From Cumulibacter sp047975195 (lineage in GTDB: Bacteria; Actinomycetota; Actinomycetes; Mycobacteriales; Antricoccaceae), in assembly GCA_047975195.1 (NCBI GenBank), contig JBKEDB010000004.1:9224-73223 (forward strand): DNA of 64,000 nt, written 5' to 3'. The first letter of the stretch is position 1. The number at the start of each line of letters is the position of its first letter. The notes under the pieces were generated by a model, which searched no databases, was not told the origin of the DNA, and saw only the letters and a list, made by a program, of their open reading frames with translations. Positions 50,953 to 59,630 of this stretch are shown here, piece by piece. A program made the position numbers and the translations under genes.

Positions 50953-52384
50953 GCGGGTGCTACCGGCGTACGCCGAAGAAGGCCGGCTCTTTGATGTCGC
51001 CGACCTCGGATCCGTGCACTTCATCGGTATCGGCGGTGTCGGGATGAGCGGTATCGCCCGCATCATGCTCGAACTTGGAGTCACAGTCAGCGGGAGCGAC
51101 GCCAAGGCGTCCAAGGTGCTCGAAGATCTACGGGCGGCCGGAGCGGGGATCCACCTGGGACAGCGTGCGGAGAATATCGGTGACGCCGACACCGTGGTGG
51201 TGTCCTCGGCAATCAAACCGCAGAACCCAGAACTCGCCGCGGCGTTAAGCAGCGGACGGCGTGTGCTGCCACGCGCGCAGGCGCTGTCGTCGGTGATGCG
51301 CGGCCGCAAGCCGATTGCGGTCGCCGGGACGCACGGCAAGACCTCAACGACGTCGATGCTGGTCGCCGCGCTGGTGGGCTGTGGCGTCGACCCCTCGTAC
51401 GCCGTTGGCGCCGAACTGAACGCTACTGGACGCAACGCGCACCTCGGCTCGGGCGAGGCGTTCGCCGTTGAGGCGGACGAGAGCGATGGATCGTTCTTGT
51501 TGTTTGCCCCGCATATCGGGGTCGTCACGAATATCGAGGCAGACCACCTGGATAACTACGGCGACTTCCAGAGTGTGCTGAGCGCCTTCGACACCTTCGT
51601 CGACACCATTGACGCTGGCGGCGCCTTGGTGCTGTGCGCTGACGACGCCCATGCGGCAGGCCTCGCCGAGCGGGCCGCGCGGCGGGGGCTGCGCGTGATC
51701 GATTACGGACAGACAGACGCCGCGCAGTTGCGGCTGCGTGATATTGACGTCGCCGCCGAGCACACGACTTACACGCTCACCGGCGAGGGCGTGCCGGGCG
51801 AGCTGGAGGTCCGCGTCGCTGCGGCCGGGGAGCACATGGCGATGAACTCAGCTGCCGTGCTCGGAGTGTGCCTGGCCTTGGAACTGCCGCTGGCGTCCGC
51901 TGTGGGTGGACTGGCCAACTACGCCGGGGTCGAGCGACGGATGCAGTTGCGCGGTGTGGCCAACGCGGTGCGCGTGTACGACGATTACGCACACCATCCC
52001 ACCGAGGTGCGCGCGCAGTTACGTGCTGCGCGTCGGGTGGCCGGCGATGGGCGAATCGTGGCGTGCTTCCAGCCGCATCTGTTCTCCCGCACCGCGGAAT
52101 TCGCGCGACAGTTCGGCGAGGCGCTGAGCCTGGCCGATGAGGTCGTGGTGATGGATGTGTATCCGGCACGCGAGAGCGCCGCCGATTTCCCTGGGGTGAC
52201 AGGCGAGAGCATTTCGCGGTATGTCAGTGCCCCGGTGCGGTTCATCGCCAACCGGGCCGAGGTTGCACCGGCGTTGGCGGCCGCGGCGCGAGCCGGCGAT
52301 GTGGTGCTGACGATCGGGGCCGGGGACGTTACGGAGCTGGGTCCGCAGGTGCTGGCGGAACTAGATGGATCGACCGATGAGTGA
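50942..52384 (+). CDS. murC: UDP-MurNAc:L-alanine ligase
   Basis: 480 residues. It is the first amino acid ligase of the stem peptide. The N-terminal HFIGIGGVGMSGIARIML, ATP loop VAGTHGKTSTTSML, EADESDGSFL and VYDDYAHHPTEVRAQL are MurC signatures. GTG 50942 lies 11 bases inside murG. It overlaps ftsQ by 8 bases. Confidence 0.95.
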   Translation: MGTERVLPAYAEEGRLFDVADLGSVHFIGIGGVGMSGIARIMLELGVTVSGSDAKASKVLEDLRAAGAGIHLGQRAENIGDADTVVVSSAIKPQNPELAAALSSGRRVLPRAQALSSVMRGRKPIAVAGTHGKTSTTSMLVAALVGCGVDPSYAVGAELNATGRNAHLGSGEAFAVEADESDGSFLLFAPHIGVVTNIEADHLDNYGDFQSVLSAFDTFVDTIDAGGALVLCADDAHAAGLAERAARRGLRVIDYGQTDAAQLRLRDIDVAAEHTTYTLTGEGVPGELEVRVAAAGEHMAMNSAAVLGVCLALELPLASAVGGLANYAGVERRMQLRGVANAVRVYDDYAHHPTEVRAQLRAARRVAGDGRIVACFQPHLFSRTAEFARQFGEALSLADEVVVMDVYPARESAADFPGVTGESISRYVSAPVRFIANRAEVAPALAAAARAGDVVLTIGAGDVTELGPQVLAELDGSTDE

Positions 52385-53192
52385 ACGACGCGCACGCACC
52401 AATTCCAGGGTGCGACCTGCCGATCGCCCACGGCGAACGCGCTCGACGAGTGCGAAGAGTTCCAAGGGACAGCGGGCCCCGACACGGGCGAAGGGCAACC
52501 GTGGCTCGGTGCTCAACCCCGGTTTTCCGCGATGGGCGATCGTCGCGCTCGTCGCGGCCGTCGTTCTCGTCAGCGGCGGTTGGATCGTGTTCTCCTCCTC
52601 GCTGTTCGGCGTACGGGAAATCACCATCGACGGCAACACGGTCCTCAGTGACGAGGAGGTGCAGAACGCGGTCGCGTTGAGCGAGAGCGACGCACTGGCG
52701 ACGGTCGATTCCGACGAGGTCGCCGCACAGATCAGACAACTGCCTCCGGTCGCTGACGTTACCGTCGCACGTTCCTGGCCGAGTACGTTGCAGGTGACGA
52801 TCACCGAGCGGCAGCCCGTGGCCACCGTGACCGTCGATGACGAACCCTGGCTGATTGATCTGGAAGGGGTCGCGTACGCGACGGCCGCCAAAGCGCCGGA
52901 GGTCGCGAAGGGCCTATTGCCACTGGAGATCGAAGATCCGGGCCCGGAGGGCCTGGCGACCCGGGAGGCAGTGGCGGTCATCGACGGTCTGGACGAGCAG
53001 ACCCGAGACCTCGTAGCGAAGGTGACGGCACCCTCGGCCGCGCAGGTGACGCTCGTGCTCAAGGACGGGCGACAGGTCATCTGGGGCGATTCGTCCAGGA
53101 TGAACGATAAGTTGACCATGCTGCCGGCGGTGCTCAGCCACGAAGGATCGGTGCTGGATATCTCCAGCCCGACGGCGATCGTGATCAAGTAG
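52377..53192 (+). CDS. ftsQ: FtsQ/DivIB cell division protein
   Basis: 271 residues. An Arg/Lys/Ser-rich cytoplasmic N-terminus, one membrane helix (WAIVALVAAVVLVSGGWIVF), a POTRA domain (FGVREITIDGNTVLSDEEVQ to ARSWPSTLQVTITERQPVA) and a beta domain. It scaffolds the FtsQ-L-B complex. ATG 52377 (MSERRARTN) overlaps murC; ATG 52365 is an alternative. In most actinobacteria ftsZ follows directly, but here two genes intervene. Confidence 0.93.
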   Translation: MSERRARTNSRVRPADRPRRTRSTSAKSSKGQRAPTRAKGNRGSVLNPGFPRWAIVALVAAVVLVSGGWIVFSSSLFGVREITIDGNTVLSDEEVQNAVALSESDALATVDSDEVAAQIRQLPPVADVTVARSWPSTLQVTITERQPVATVTVDDEPWLIDLEGVAYATAAKAPEVAKGLLPLEIEDPGPEGLATREAVAVIDGLDEQTRDLVAKVTAPSAAQVTLVLKDGRQVIWGDSSRMNDKLTMLPAVLSHEGSVLDISSPTAIVIK

Positions 53193-53196
53193 CGGC

Positions 53197-53814
53197 GTGG
53201 AATTCCAACGGGTGGTCAGCGCTCGCCGCATGGTGCGGGCGTTCCAGCCCGATCGGGCGGTGTCCGAGGCGAGCGTGCGGCGGATCCTGCGCAATGCACA
53301 ACGTGGACCGAGCGCCGGATTCACTCAGGGCAACGCGTACGTCGTACTGACGCGCGCAGCGGATCGCGAGCGGTTCTGGCGGACTAGCGCCGAGACCCGT
53401 ACTGCCAATGACTGGCTCGGCAGGATGCAGCAGGCGCCCGTGCTGGTGCTGTGCTGGTGTAGTCGAGAGTTGTACCAGCAGCGGTACACCGAGGCCGATA
53501 AGAGCGAGGCGCGCGGGTTCGCGGCGCCGTACTGGTACGTCGATGCCGGCGCGGCCGCGATGCTGATCTTGCAGACCGCGGTAGATGAAGGACTCGGGGC
53601 ATGTCTGTTCGGAATGCCTCCGCAACGTGTCGATCGGATTCGTGATCAGTTCGGCGTACCGGCCGATTGGCTCCCCGTAGCGGTTATCGCGCTGGGGTAT
53701 GCCGACGCCGAACGGGACCGTCGCTCGGCGTCGTTGCGCCGCGGCAGGCGCCCGGAATCCGACGTGGTACACATGGGGCGTTGGGGGAGCGTCGATCGTT
53801 CGCTTCCGTCCTGA
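53197..53814 (+). CDS. nitroreductase family protein
   Basis: 205 residues. The FMN-binding N-terminus is typical (VVSARRMVRAFQPDRAVSEA, then LRNAQRGPSAGFTQGNAYVV). The C-terminal ILQTAVDEGLGACLFGM is the family helix. It probably catalyses NAD(P)H/FMN reduction of an unknown substrate. GTG 53197 lies 4 bases after ftsQ, so it is likely cotranscribed with the dcw genes. It is an unusual occupant of this locus. Confidence 0.83.
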   Translation: MEFQRVVSARRMVRAFQPDRAVSEASVRRILRNAQRGPSAGFTQGNAYVVLTRAADRERFWRTSAETRTANDWLGRMQQAPVLVLCWCSRELYQQRYTEADKSEARGFAAPYWYVDAGAAAMLILQTAVDEGLGACLFGMPPQRVDRIRDQFGVPADWLPVAVIALGYADAERDRRSASLRRGRRPESDVVHMGRWGSVDRSLPS

Positions 53815-53829
53815 GGTGAGGAGCTGCCG

Positions 53830-54429
53830 ATGGCGCTGCACAAAGATCCGTCGATCGCGACCCGGTCGCTCGTCCCGGATGTCGAGGACTTTCCGGAGGA
53901 CATCCGCCAGAAGATCGACGAGGTGACCGAGAAGTCTGGATTCACCCCGAACGTGTTCCGGGCCGTTGCTTCTCGACCTGATGAGTGGCGGGCGTTCATG
54001 TCGATGCACGATTCATTGATGGATCGCGACACGCCTGGGTTGACGAAGGCGGATCGCGAGTTGATCGTGGTCGCTACTAGCGCTGAGAACAGTTGCATGT
54101 ACTGCGTGGTCGCCCACGGCGCGATCGCGCGGATCCGGACTAAGAATCCGCTCATTTCTGATCAGCTCGCCATCGACTGGCGCAAGGCCGATCTCGATGA
54201 TCGCCAGAAGGTAGTCATCGAAATAGCGGTGAAGCTCGCGATGACGCCCGCAGAGGTCACTGACGCTGACCAGCAGCGGCTGCGCGATGTCGGCTTGACC
54301 GACGAGGATGTCATGGACGTTGGTTCAATCGTGGCCTTCTTCGCGATGAGTAACCGTCTCGCGCACTGGGGCGGAATGCAGCCCAACCCGGAGTTTTTCC
54401 TCATGGGGCGGACCCCGCGGCAGAAGTAG
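53830..54429 (+). CDS. AhpD-like peroxidase-related protein
   Basis: 199 residues of the carboxymuconolactone decarboxylase/AhpD superfamily. The redox motif is SCMYCVVAHGAIARI (CxxC with the downstream His), as in AhpD-like disulfide reductases. ADRELIVVATSAEN precedes it as usual. It lies 15 bases after the nitroreductase gene with a GAGGAG ribosome site, suggesting a two-gene redox unit inserted between ftsQ and ftsZ. The partner is unknown. Confidence 0.83.
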   Translation: MALHKDPSIATRSLVPDVEDFPEDIRQKIDEVTEKSGFTPNVFRAVASRPDEWRAFMSMHDSLMDRDTPGLTKADRELIVVATSAENSCMYCVVAHGAIARIRTKNPLISDQLAIDWRKADLDDRQKVVIEIAVKLAMTPAEVTDADQQRLRDVGLTDEDVMDVGSIVAFFAMSNRLAHWGGMQPNPEFFLMGRTPRQK

Positions 54430-54590
54430 GTGCCAGCGATCCTGGCCCGCAACATCGCAGCGTGCCCGCTATCGCACCGGTCACCATCAGGGCACAGAAT
54501 GGCGCGTCGACACACACGAATTTTGGCGTGTCATGGCGTGCCTGCTTAGATCGGTGGCGCTGCTGGCCTACCTTTTCAGGTAGCGCTAGG

Positions 54591-54622
54591 TTGACATAAC
54601 TATAGACCTCTACTTGAGGTTT
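54591..54622 (+). promoter_or_regulatory. candidate ftsZ promoter and palindrome
   Basis: TTGACA (54591-54596) looks like a -35 element. It is followed by ACCTC-TACTT-GAGGT (54606-54620), an inverted repeat extendable by an A-T pair, 88 bases before the ftsZ ATG. It is AT-rich for this genome. From memory, similar TTGACATAACT leaders precede ftsZ in other actinobacteria; the -10 element is not certain. Confidence 0.5.
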
Positions 54623-54707
54623 ACGGTTGGTTCTACTAAAGAGGTCGGTCGGCTTCGGTGCTGTCGAACTGCCAGAGTCCGTACGAAATGCAGGAAGGAA
54701 GGTCGTA

Positions 54708-56030
54708 ATGACCTCGCCTAATTACCTTGCCGTCATCAAGGTCGTCGGTGTCGGCGGCGGTGGCGTCAACGCCGTCAACCGAATGATCGAGGTGGGGCTC
54801 AAGGGCGTCGAGTTCATCGCGATCAACACCGATGCGCAGGCGCTGTTGATGTCCGATGCTGATGTCAAACTGGATGTCGGTCGCGAGGCCACCAAAGGGC
54901 TCGGCGCTGGCGCCAATCCAGAGGTCGGCCGTACGGCTGCCGAGGATCACCGTGAGGAAATTGAAGAAGTCCTCAAGGGGTCCGACATGGTCTTCGTGAC
55001 TGCGGGTGAGGGTGGCGGTACCGGTACGGGTGGTGCTCCTGTGGTCGCCAGCATCGCGCGCAAACTCGGTGCGCTGACAATCGGTGTGGTAACGCGCCCA
55101 TTCGCGTTCGAGGGGAAGCGTCGTTCCACCCAGGCCGAAGCCGGGATTCAGGAGCTGCGCAACGAGTGCGACACGCTCATTGTGATTCCGAACGAGCGAC
55201 TACTGCAGCTCGGCGATCGCAACATCACCATGATGGACGCCTTCCGGCTCGCTGATCAGGTGCTGCTACAGGGCGTCCAGGGCATCACCGACCTGATCAC
55301 GACCCCCGGTCTGATCAACTTGGACTTCGCCGACGTCAAGTCGGTCATGTCAGGAGCTGGCTCGGCCCTGATGGGGATCGGATCGGCGCGCGGGGAGAAC
55401 CGCGCAGTCACCGCTGCGCAACAGGCGATCGCCAGCCCGCTGCTCGAAGCATCGATGGACGGTGCGCAGGGCGTCATCCTGTCACTGTGCGGTGGCAGTG
55501 ACCTCGGGCTGTTCGAGGTCAACGAGGCGGCGACGGTGATTTCCGACGCGGCTCACCCCGACGCGAACATCATCTTTGGTGCGGTGATCGATGATGCGCT
55601 CGGAGATGAGGTGCGGATTACCGTCATAGCCGCAGGATTCGAAGAGGAGCCGATGACTGCCGGTCGCGCGAACGCTCGACCCGTGTCGCATGCGCAGGGC
55701 AACGAGAGTCGCGGTAACGCAGGCCTGCCGGCGTCGGCGGCTGCGTCACGTTCGGCGACGCGTCCCGCGCCTGTGCCGGCGGCTCGCCAGGACGACGTCG
55801 CGAGCGAACCGCCTGCCGCTCGCGGTGACCGGTTCGCAGCGGCGCCCCCGCCGGCGGAGCGCTCGGCTCCGCGTGAGGATCGCCCCACGCTGCACCCGCG
55901 CCAAGGGGCTCCGGCCGAGCGTCGCGATGCGACGAGGTCCGCGCCCACGCCGCGCCCGACCGCCCGCCGTCCACTGCCGATGGACGATGTCGACGATGAC
56001 CTCGACATCCCCGATTTCATGAAGGACTAG
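54708..56030 (+). CDS. ftsZ: FtsZ, tubulin-like division GTPase
   Basis: 440 residues. It forms the Z-ring. The N-terminal GTPase domain has VVGVGGGGVNAVNRM and the tubulin signature GEGGGTGTGGAPVVA. The second domain is complete, followed by an Ala/Pro/Arg linker of about 110 residues. The conserved C-terminal peptide DDDLDIPDFMKD binds SepF and FtsW. ATG 54708 has AAGGAAGG upstream. A separate promoter region precedes it. Confidence 0.97.
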   Translation: MTSPNYLAVIKVVGVGGGGVNAVNRMIEVGLKGVEFIAINTDAQALLMSDADVKLDVGREATKGLGAGANPEVGRTAAEDHREEIEEVLKGSDMVFVTAGEGGGTGTGGAPVVASIARKLGALTIGVVTRPFAFEGKRRSTQAEAGIQELRNECDTLIVIPNERLLQLGDRNITMMDAFRLADQVLLQGVQGITDLITTPGLINLDFADVKSVMSGAGSALMGIGSARGENRAVTAAQQAIASPLLEASMDGAQGVILSLCGGSDLGLFEVNEAATVISDAAHPDANIIFGAVIDDALGDEVRITVIAAGFEEEPMTAGRANARPVSHAQGNESRGNAGLPASAAASRSATRPAPVPAARQDDVASEPPAARGDRFAAAPPPAERSAPREDRPTLHPRQGAPAERRDATRSAPTPRPTARRPLPMDDVDDDLDIPDFMKD

Positions 56031-56040
56031 CCTGCTGGGC

Positions 56041-56778
56041 ATGCCTTCGACAGCACCGGACAGCACCCGTCGGATTCGACGGGTGCTGTCTGCGCGTTCA
56101 CCGGGGGCCAGTCGCGCGCCCTACAACTCGTTCAACCTCGGCACACACGTCGGCGACGACGCCGATGCTGTGGCCCAGAATCGAGCTCGCCTCGCGAACG
56201 CCATCGGCGTACCGGGATCGAACCTGGTGTGGATGGAGCAGGTGCACGGGCGGGGAGTTGAGATTATCTCGACTCCGCAACGAGAGCCCGTACCGATGGT
56301 GGACGCGTTGGTCAGTAACACGCCAGGTATCGCGCTCAACGTGCTCACCGCCGACTGCGTGCCGGTCTTGCTATGGGAAGACGAATCCGGCGTCATTGGT
56401 GCCGCTCACGTGGGTCGACGCGGTGTACGGCTCGGCGTGGTGCGGGCGACCATTGAGCAGATGTGTCAGCTCGGCGCGCGCCCAGAGCGAATCGACGCAT
56501 TGCTGGGCCCCGCTATCTGCGGACCGTGCTACGAAGTGCCACCGACGATGCAGGCTGATGTCGAGGCTGCCGCACCTGGTAGTGCGTGCGTCACGAGACG
56601 TGGGACGCCTGGACTCGACCTGCCGGCTGGTGTTGTGGCGCAGCTCACTGCCGCTGGGGTGAGTAGGGTGCAGCGCGATCATCGCTGTACCGCTGAGGAC
56701 GACGGGTTGTTCAGCTATCGACGCGATGGGCGGACCGGGCGGCAGACAGCCGTGATCTGGATTGAGGAGCGTAGATGA
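56041..56778 (+). CDS. pgeF: PgeF/YfiH-type purine nucleoside phosphorylase or laccase-domain protein
   Basis: 245 residues. The conserved LGTHVGDDADAVAQNRARLA, MEQVHGRG (His), LTADCVPVLLW (Cys) and AAHVGRRGVRLG (His) motifs form the zinc site of the YfiH/LACC1 family. Most relatives have AHAGWRG, so HVGRRG is a variant. Family members act as edit enzymes for peptidoglycan precursors or as nucleoside phosphorylases. The ATG lies 10 bases after ftsZ. A 14-bp hairpin overlaps its first codons. The stop overlaps yggS (ATGA). Confidence 0.88.
   Translation: MPSTAPDSTRRIRRVLSARSPGASRAPYNSFNLGTHVGDDADAVAQNRARLANAIGVPGSNLVWMEQVHGRGVEIISTPQREPVPMVDALVSNTPGIALNVLTADCVPVLLWEDESGVIGAAHVGRRGVRLGVVRATIEQMCQLGARPERIDALLGPAICGPCYEVPPTMQADVEAAAPGSACVTRRGTPGLDLPAGVVAQLTAAGVSRVQRDHRCTAEDDGLFSYRRDGRTGRQTAVIWIEERR
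56059..56090 (+). terminator. perfect hairpin at the ftsZ-pgeF boundary
   Basis: GACAGCACCCGTCG and its exact complement flank a GATT loop. It lies 29 bases after the ftsZ stop, inside codons 7-17 of pgeF. It may attenuate transcription after ftsZ or stabilise ftsZ mRNA. Confidence 0.45.
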
Positions 56779-57539
56779 GCGAGGTCAGCGCGGCGGAACT
56801 GGACGCCGTTGCCGCACGTGCCGCCGAGTTTCGCCAGCGACTGGATGACGCGTGTCGCTCCGCCGGTCGCTCGCCCGGCGAGGTCAATCTCATCGCGGTT
56901 ACCAAGAATCATCCCCCGCAGTACGCGGCGCGCGCGTTGGCGAGCGGACTGTTCGATCTAGGGGAGAACAAGCCGCAGGAATTGGCCGCGAAGCGTGCTG
57001 GCGTCGGCGAGGTCGACCATGACCTGGGCCAGCGTGCCAGGTGGCATTTCATCGGCCGACTGCAGCGCAACAAGGTAAAGCAGGTGGTCGCGAACGCCGA
57101 CATGGTGCATTCGGTCGATCGGTCTGCACTAGGCGCTGCGTTGGCGAAAGCCGCGCAGGATGACGATCGATGGTCGGCGTACGCGCCGCTACCGGTATTG
57201 CTTCAGGTCAACCTGGATCCCGATGCGCCACGAGGTGAGCAGGACTCTGCCGCAGCCCGCGGCGGGGTCCATCCGGCAGACATTCTGCGATTGGCCACCG
57301 ACGTCGCCGGACATGAGTTGTTGCGGATTCGTGGACTCATGGCAGTTGCGCCCCTGGGGCAGGATCCCGAGGTGTGTTTCGCGCGCCTCTATCGGCTCAG
57401 CCTCGAGTTGCGGGTCGAGTTCCCGGCTGCGGAGGTCATCTCCGCGGGCATGTCCGGTGACTACGCGACCGCGATCGCGCACGGAGCAACACACGTGCGT
57501 GTCGGAACAGCGATCTTCGGTGAGCGCCGATTAGCCTAG
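56775..57539 (+). CDS. yggS: YggS/PLPBP family PLP homeostasis protein
   Basis: 254 residues, single-domain PLP-binding barrel. The PLP lysine is in NLIAVTKNHPPQY (VTK). WHFIGRLQRNKVKQV and ISAGMSGDYATAIAHGATHVRVG, the phosphate-binding site, are diagnostic. It buffers pyridoxal phosphate and has no confirmed catalysis. It lies between pgeF and sepF, as in most Gram-positives. Confidence 0.93.
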   Translation: MSEVSAAELDAVAARAAEFRQRLDDACRSAGRSPGEVNLIAVTKNHPPQYAARALASGLFDLGENKPQELAAKRAGVGEVDHDLGQRARWHFIGRLQRNKVKQVVANADMVHSVDRSALGAALAKAAQDDDRWSAYAPLPVLLQVNLDPDAPRGEQDSAAARGGVHPADILRLATDVAGHELLRIRGLMAVAPLGQDPEVCFARLYRLSLELRVEFPAAEVISAGMSGDYATAIAHGATHVRVGTAIFGERRLA

Positions 57540-57601
57540 GGCGAGCACGAAACCACCGCGTAGCATTTATGCGCGCGTCCTCAACCCAAGAAGGTGGCCA
57601 G

Positions 57602-58162
57602 ATGACCGGAGCCATGCGGAAGATGGGCGTCTACCTCGGCCTCGTCGAGGATGACGTGCGCGAGGCCGACGTACGTGATTCGTCCCCTCATGCCCGCGCC
57701 TACGACCGCCGGGAGTCCGATGCTCATGAAGATGCGATCAGCGAGGATGATCGCTTCGATTACGACGACGCCGACATCGACGACCTCCCGCCAGCGCCCA
57801 GCTACAGTGCGCCGATGAGCGTCCCGGAGCGGAGCGTGCCCGAGCCGCGTCTCGCAGCACGCGAGGTCCCGACGCCCGCCGCCCCGCAGCGGATTACGAC
57901 GCTGCATCCGCGCACCTACACCGAGGCTCGGACCTTGGGTGAGCAGTTCCGCGACGGTAACCCGGTGATCATGAACCTCACCGAGATGGACGACGCCGAT
58001 GCGAAGCGCATCGTCGACTTCGCCGCCGGTCTGACGTTTGCGCTGCGTGGTTCATTCGAGCGAATCACAGCGAAGGTCTTCTTGCTGTCGCCGCAGAAAG
58101 TCAAAGTCACTGTGGAGGAGAAGGCCCGTATCGCGGACGGCCGCTACCTGGCTCGCGGCTAG
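57602..58162 (+). CDS. sepF: SepF cell division protein
   Basis: 186 residues. The N-terminal MTGAMRKMGVYLGLVEDD is the membrane-binding amphipathic helix. An acidic disordered stretch follows to about residue 95, then the FtsZ-binding SepF domain (TLHPRTYTEARTLGEQFRDG, VIMNLTEMDDADAKRIVDFA). It anchors FtsZ to the membrane, replacing FtsA in actinobacteria. AAGGTGG precedes ATG 57602. Confidence 0.95.
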   Translation: MTGAMRKMGVYLGLVEDDVREADVRDSSPHARAYDRRESDAHEDAISEDDRFDYDDADIDDLPPAPSYSAPMSVPERSVPEPRLAAREVPTPAAPQRITTLHPRTYTEARTLGEQFRDGNPVIMNLTEMDDADAKRIVDFAAGLTFALRGSFERITAKVFLLSPQKVKVTVEEKARIADGRYLARG

Positions 58163-58180
58163 CGCGCGCACAATAGACAG

Positions 58181-58459
58181 GTGAACGTTTTCCTGGATGC
58201 ACTGCACCTACTGCTTTTCATACTCGTCGTGTTGCTCTGGGTGCGCATGGTGATCGAATGGGTGCGGATCTATGCACGCCGCTGGGTACCCTCAGGGCCC
58301 GCCGCGATCGCGATTGATGGCGTTTACACTGTGACCGATCCACCCGTGAAGTTGGTGCGGAGATTAGTCCCTCCTATCGCAATCGGGGGTGCAAGGGTCG
58401 ACTTAGGGTTTATGGTCCTAGTATTAGTCCTTAGTCTGGTCCTGAGGTTCACCCCCTGA
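58181..58459 (+). CDS. YggT family membrane protein
   Basis: 92 residues with two membrane helices (LHLLLFILVVLLWVRMVIEW and LGFMVLVLVLSLVLRF). Between them lies the YggT motif TDPPVKLVRRLVPPI. It starts with GTG 58181, 18 bases after sepF. The family lies next to sepF and divIVA in most Gram-positives and is of unclear function. Confidence 0.88.
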   Translation: MNVFLDALHLLLFILVVLLWVRMVIEWVRIYARRWVPSGPAAIAIDGVYTVTDPPVKLVRRLVPPIAIGGARVDLGFMVLVLVLSLVLRFTP

Positions 58460-58543
58460 GCAGGCCCACGTGGGGTTGCGCCGGTCCCGGCTGGCGTGCT
58501 CTGCCTTGCAGATCCGCACTGAGTGAAGGAAAAAGGACATACA

Positions 58544-59464
58544 ATGCCGCTGACTCCCGCTGACGTTCACAACGTGGCGTTCAAGAAGCCGCCGATTGGC
58601 AAGCGCGGATACGACGACGAAGAGGTCGACGCGTTCCTCGATCTCGTCGAGGCCGAGCTCGCCAGGCTCATCGAGGAGAATGCCGACCTCCGCTCGCAGG
58701 TAGCAGACCTGGAAGGTCAGTTGGGCGGACGGTCGGCCGCCAGCGAGGCGCCGTCGAGTGCCGGCGGTCATTACTCGGTATTGGCCGACAACGCGGCGGA
58801 ATCGGAGGCGCAGACTACCCCCGCCGAGCCGCAGCCCGAGCCTGTCGTCGAGCAGCAGGCTCCGGTCGCTCAACCGGAGGCCGTCGCGGCGCAGGCCGTC
58901 GCGGCGCAGGCCGAGCCGGCGTCGCAGCCGTCCGCGATCGATGAGCACCTGCAGGCCTCCCGGATACTTGCCCTCGCCACGGAGACGGCAGACCGCCACG
59001 TGAGCGAGGCGAAGGAAAAGGCTGGCAAGGACCTCGCGGATGCCGAGGAGGAGGCCAAGAATCTTCGCGAAGAGGCCCAGCGCCAACACGATGAGACCGT
59101 GGGCAAGGCGAAGTCCGAAGCGGAGCGCCACCTTACCGAGGTTCGCACCAACGCCGCGGCGCTGTTGAGCGACTCGCAGACTAAGGCCGCCGCGACCGAG
59201 AAGGCCGCGCAGGAGCGCGCCCAGGAGCTCACCGCTGCCGCCGAACGCAAGCAGGCCGACATCCTGCGTGCCCTGGACGAGCGCAAGAGCGTGTTGGAAC
59301 GCCGCATCGAAGGACTACGCGAGTTTGAATCGTCGTACCGCACGCGGATGCACGGCTACCTGTCGAATCAGCTCAAAGAGATCGATTCCATGCCGGCGCT
59401 CGCTCCAGAGGGTGACGCTGAAGGCGGCTCCACGGTATCCGGCTTCGTCGGATCAAACGACTGA
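58544..59464 (+). CDS. divIVA: DivIVA/Wag31 polar growth protein
   Basis: 306 residues. The N-terminal DivIVA domain is MPLTPADVHNVAFKKPPIGK with GYDDEEVDAFLDLVEAEL. A Glu/Pro/Ala-rich linker, with an EAVAAQAVAAQA repeat, is followed by a long coiled coil (about 150-280). It marks curved poles and directs tip growth in actinobacteria. ATG 58544 has GAAGGA upstream. A strong terminator follows. Confidence 0.95.
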   Translation: MPLTPADVHNVAFKKPPIGKRGYDDEEVDAFLDLVEAELARLIEENADLRSQVADLEGQLGGRSAASEAPSSAGGHYSVLADNAAESEAQTTPAEPQPEPVVEQQAPVAQPEAVAAQAVAAQAEPASQPSAIDEHLQASRILALATETADRHVSEAKEKAGKDLADAEEEAKNLREEAQRQHDETVGKAKSEAERHLTEVRTNAAALLSDSQTKAAATEKAAQERAQELTAAAERKQADILRALDERKSVLERRIEGLREFESSYRTRMHGYLSNQLKEIDSMPALAPEGDAEGGSTVSGFVGSND

Positions 59465-59467
59465 CAC

Positions 59468-59510
59468 AACGCTGAACGCCCGCCACATTATGTGGCGGGC
59501 GTTCAGCGTT
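59468..59510 (+). terminator. terminator at end of dcw region
   Basis: Perfect 20-bp stem around the loop TTA, starting 4 bases after the divIVA stop and followed by TTTC. It separates divIVA from the convergent ileS. Confidence 0.85.
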
Positions 59511-59630
59511 TCTGGAACTTTGCTCAGTCGCTGTCCGAATGGGTGCCGACCGGTCGCCGCCGTATACCGGACGTCGACCCGGAGCGCGTTAGGAGCGCAA
59601 CGGAGACCACGCGGGCGGCGCGGCTACGTA

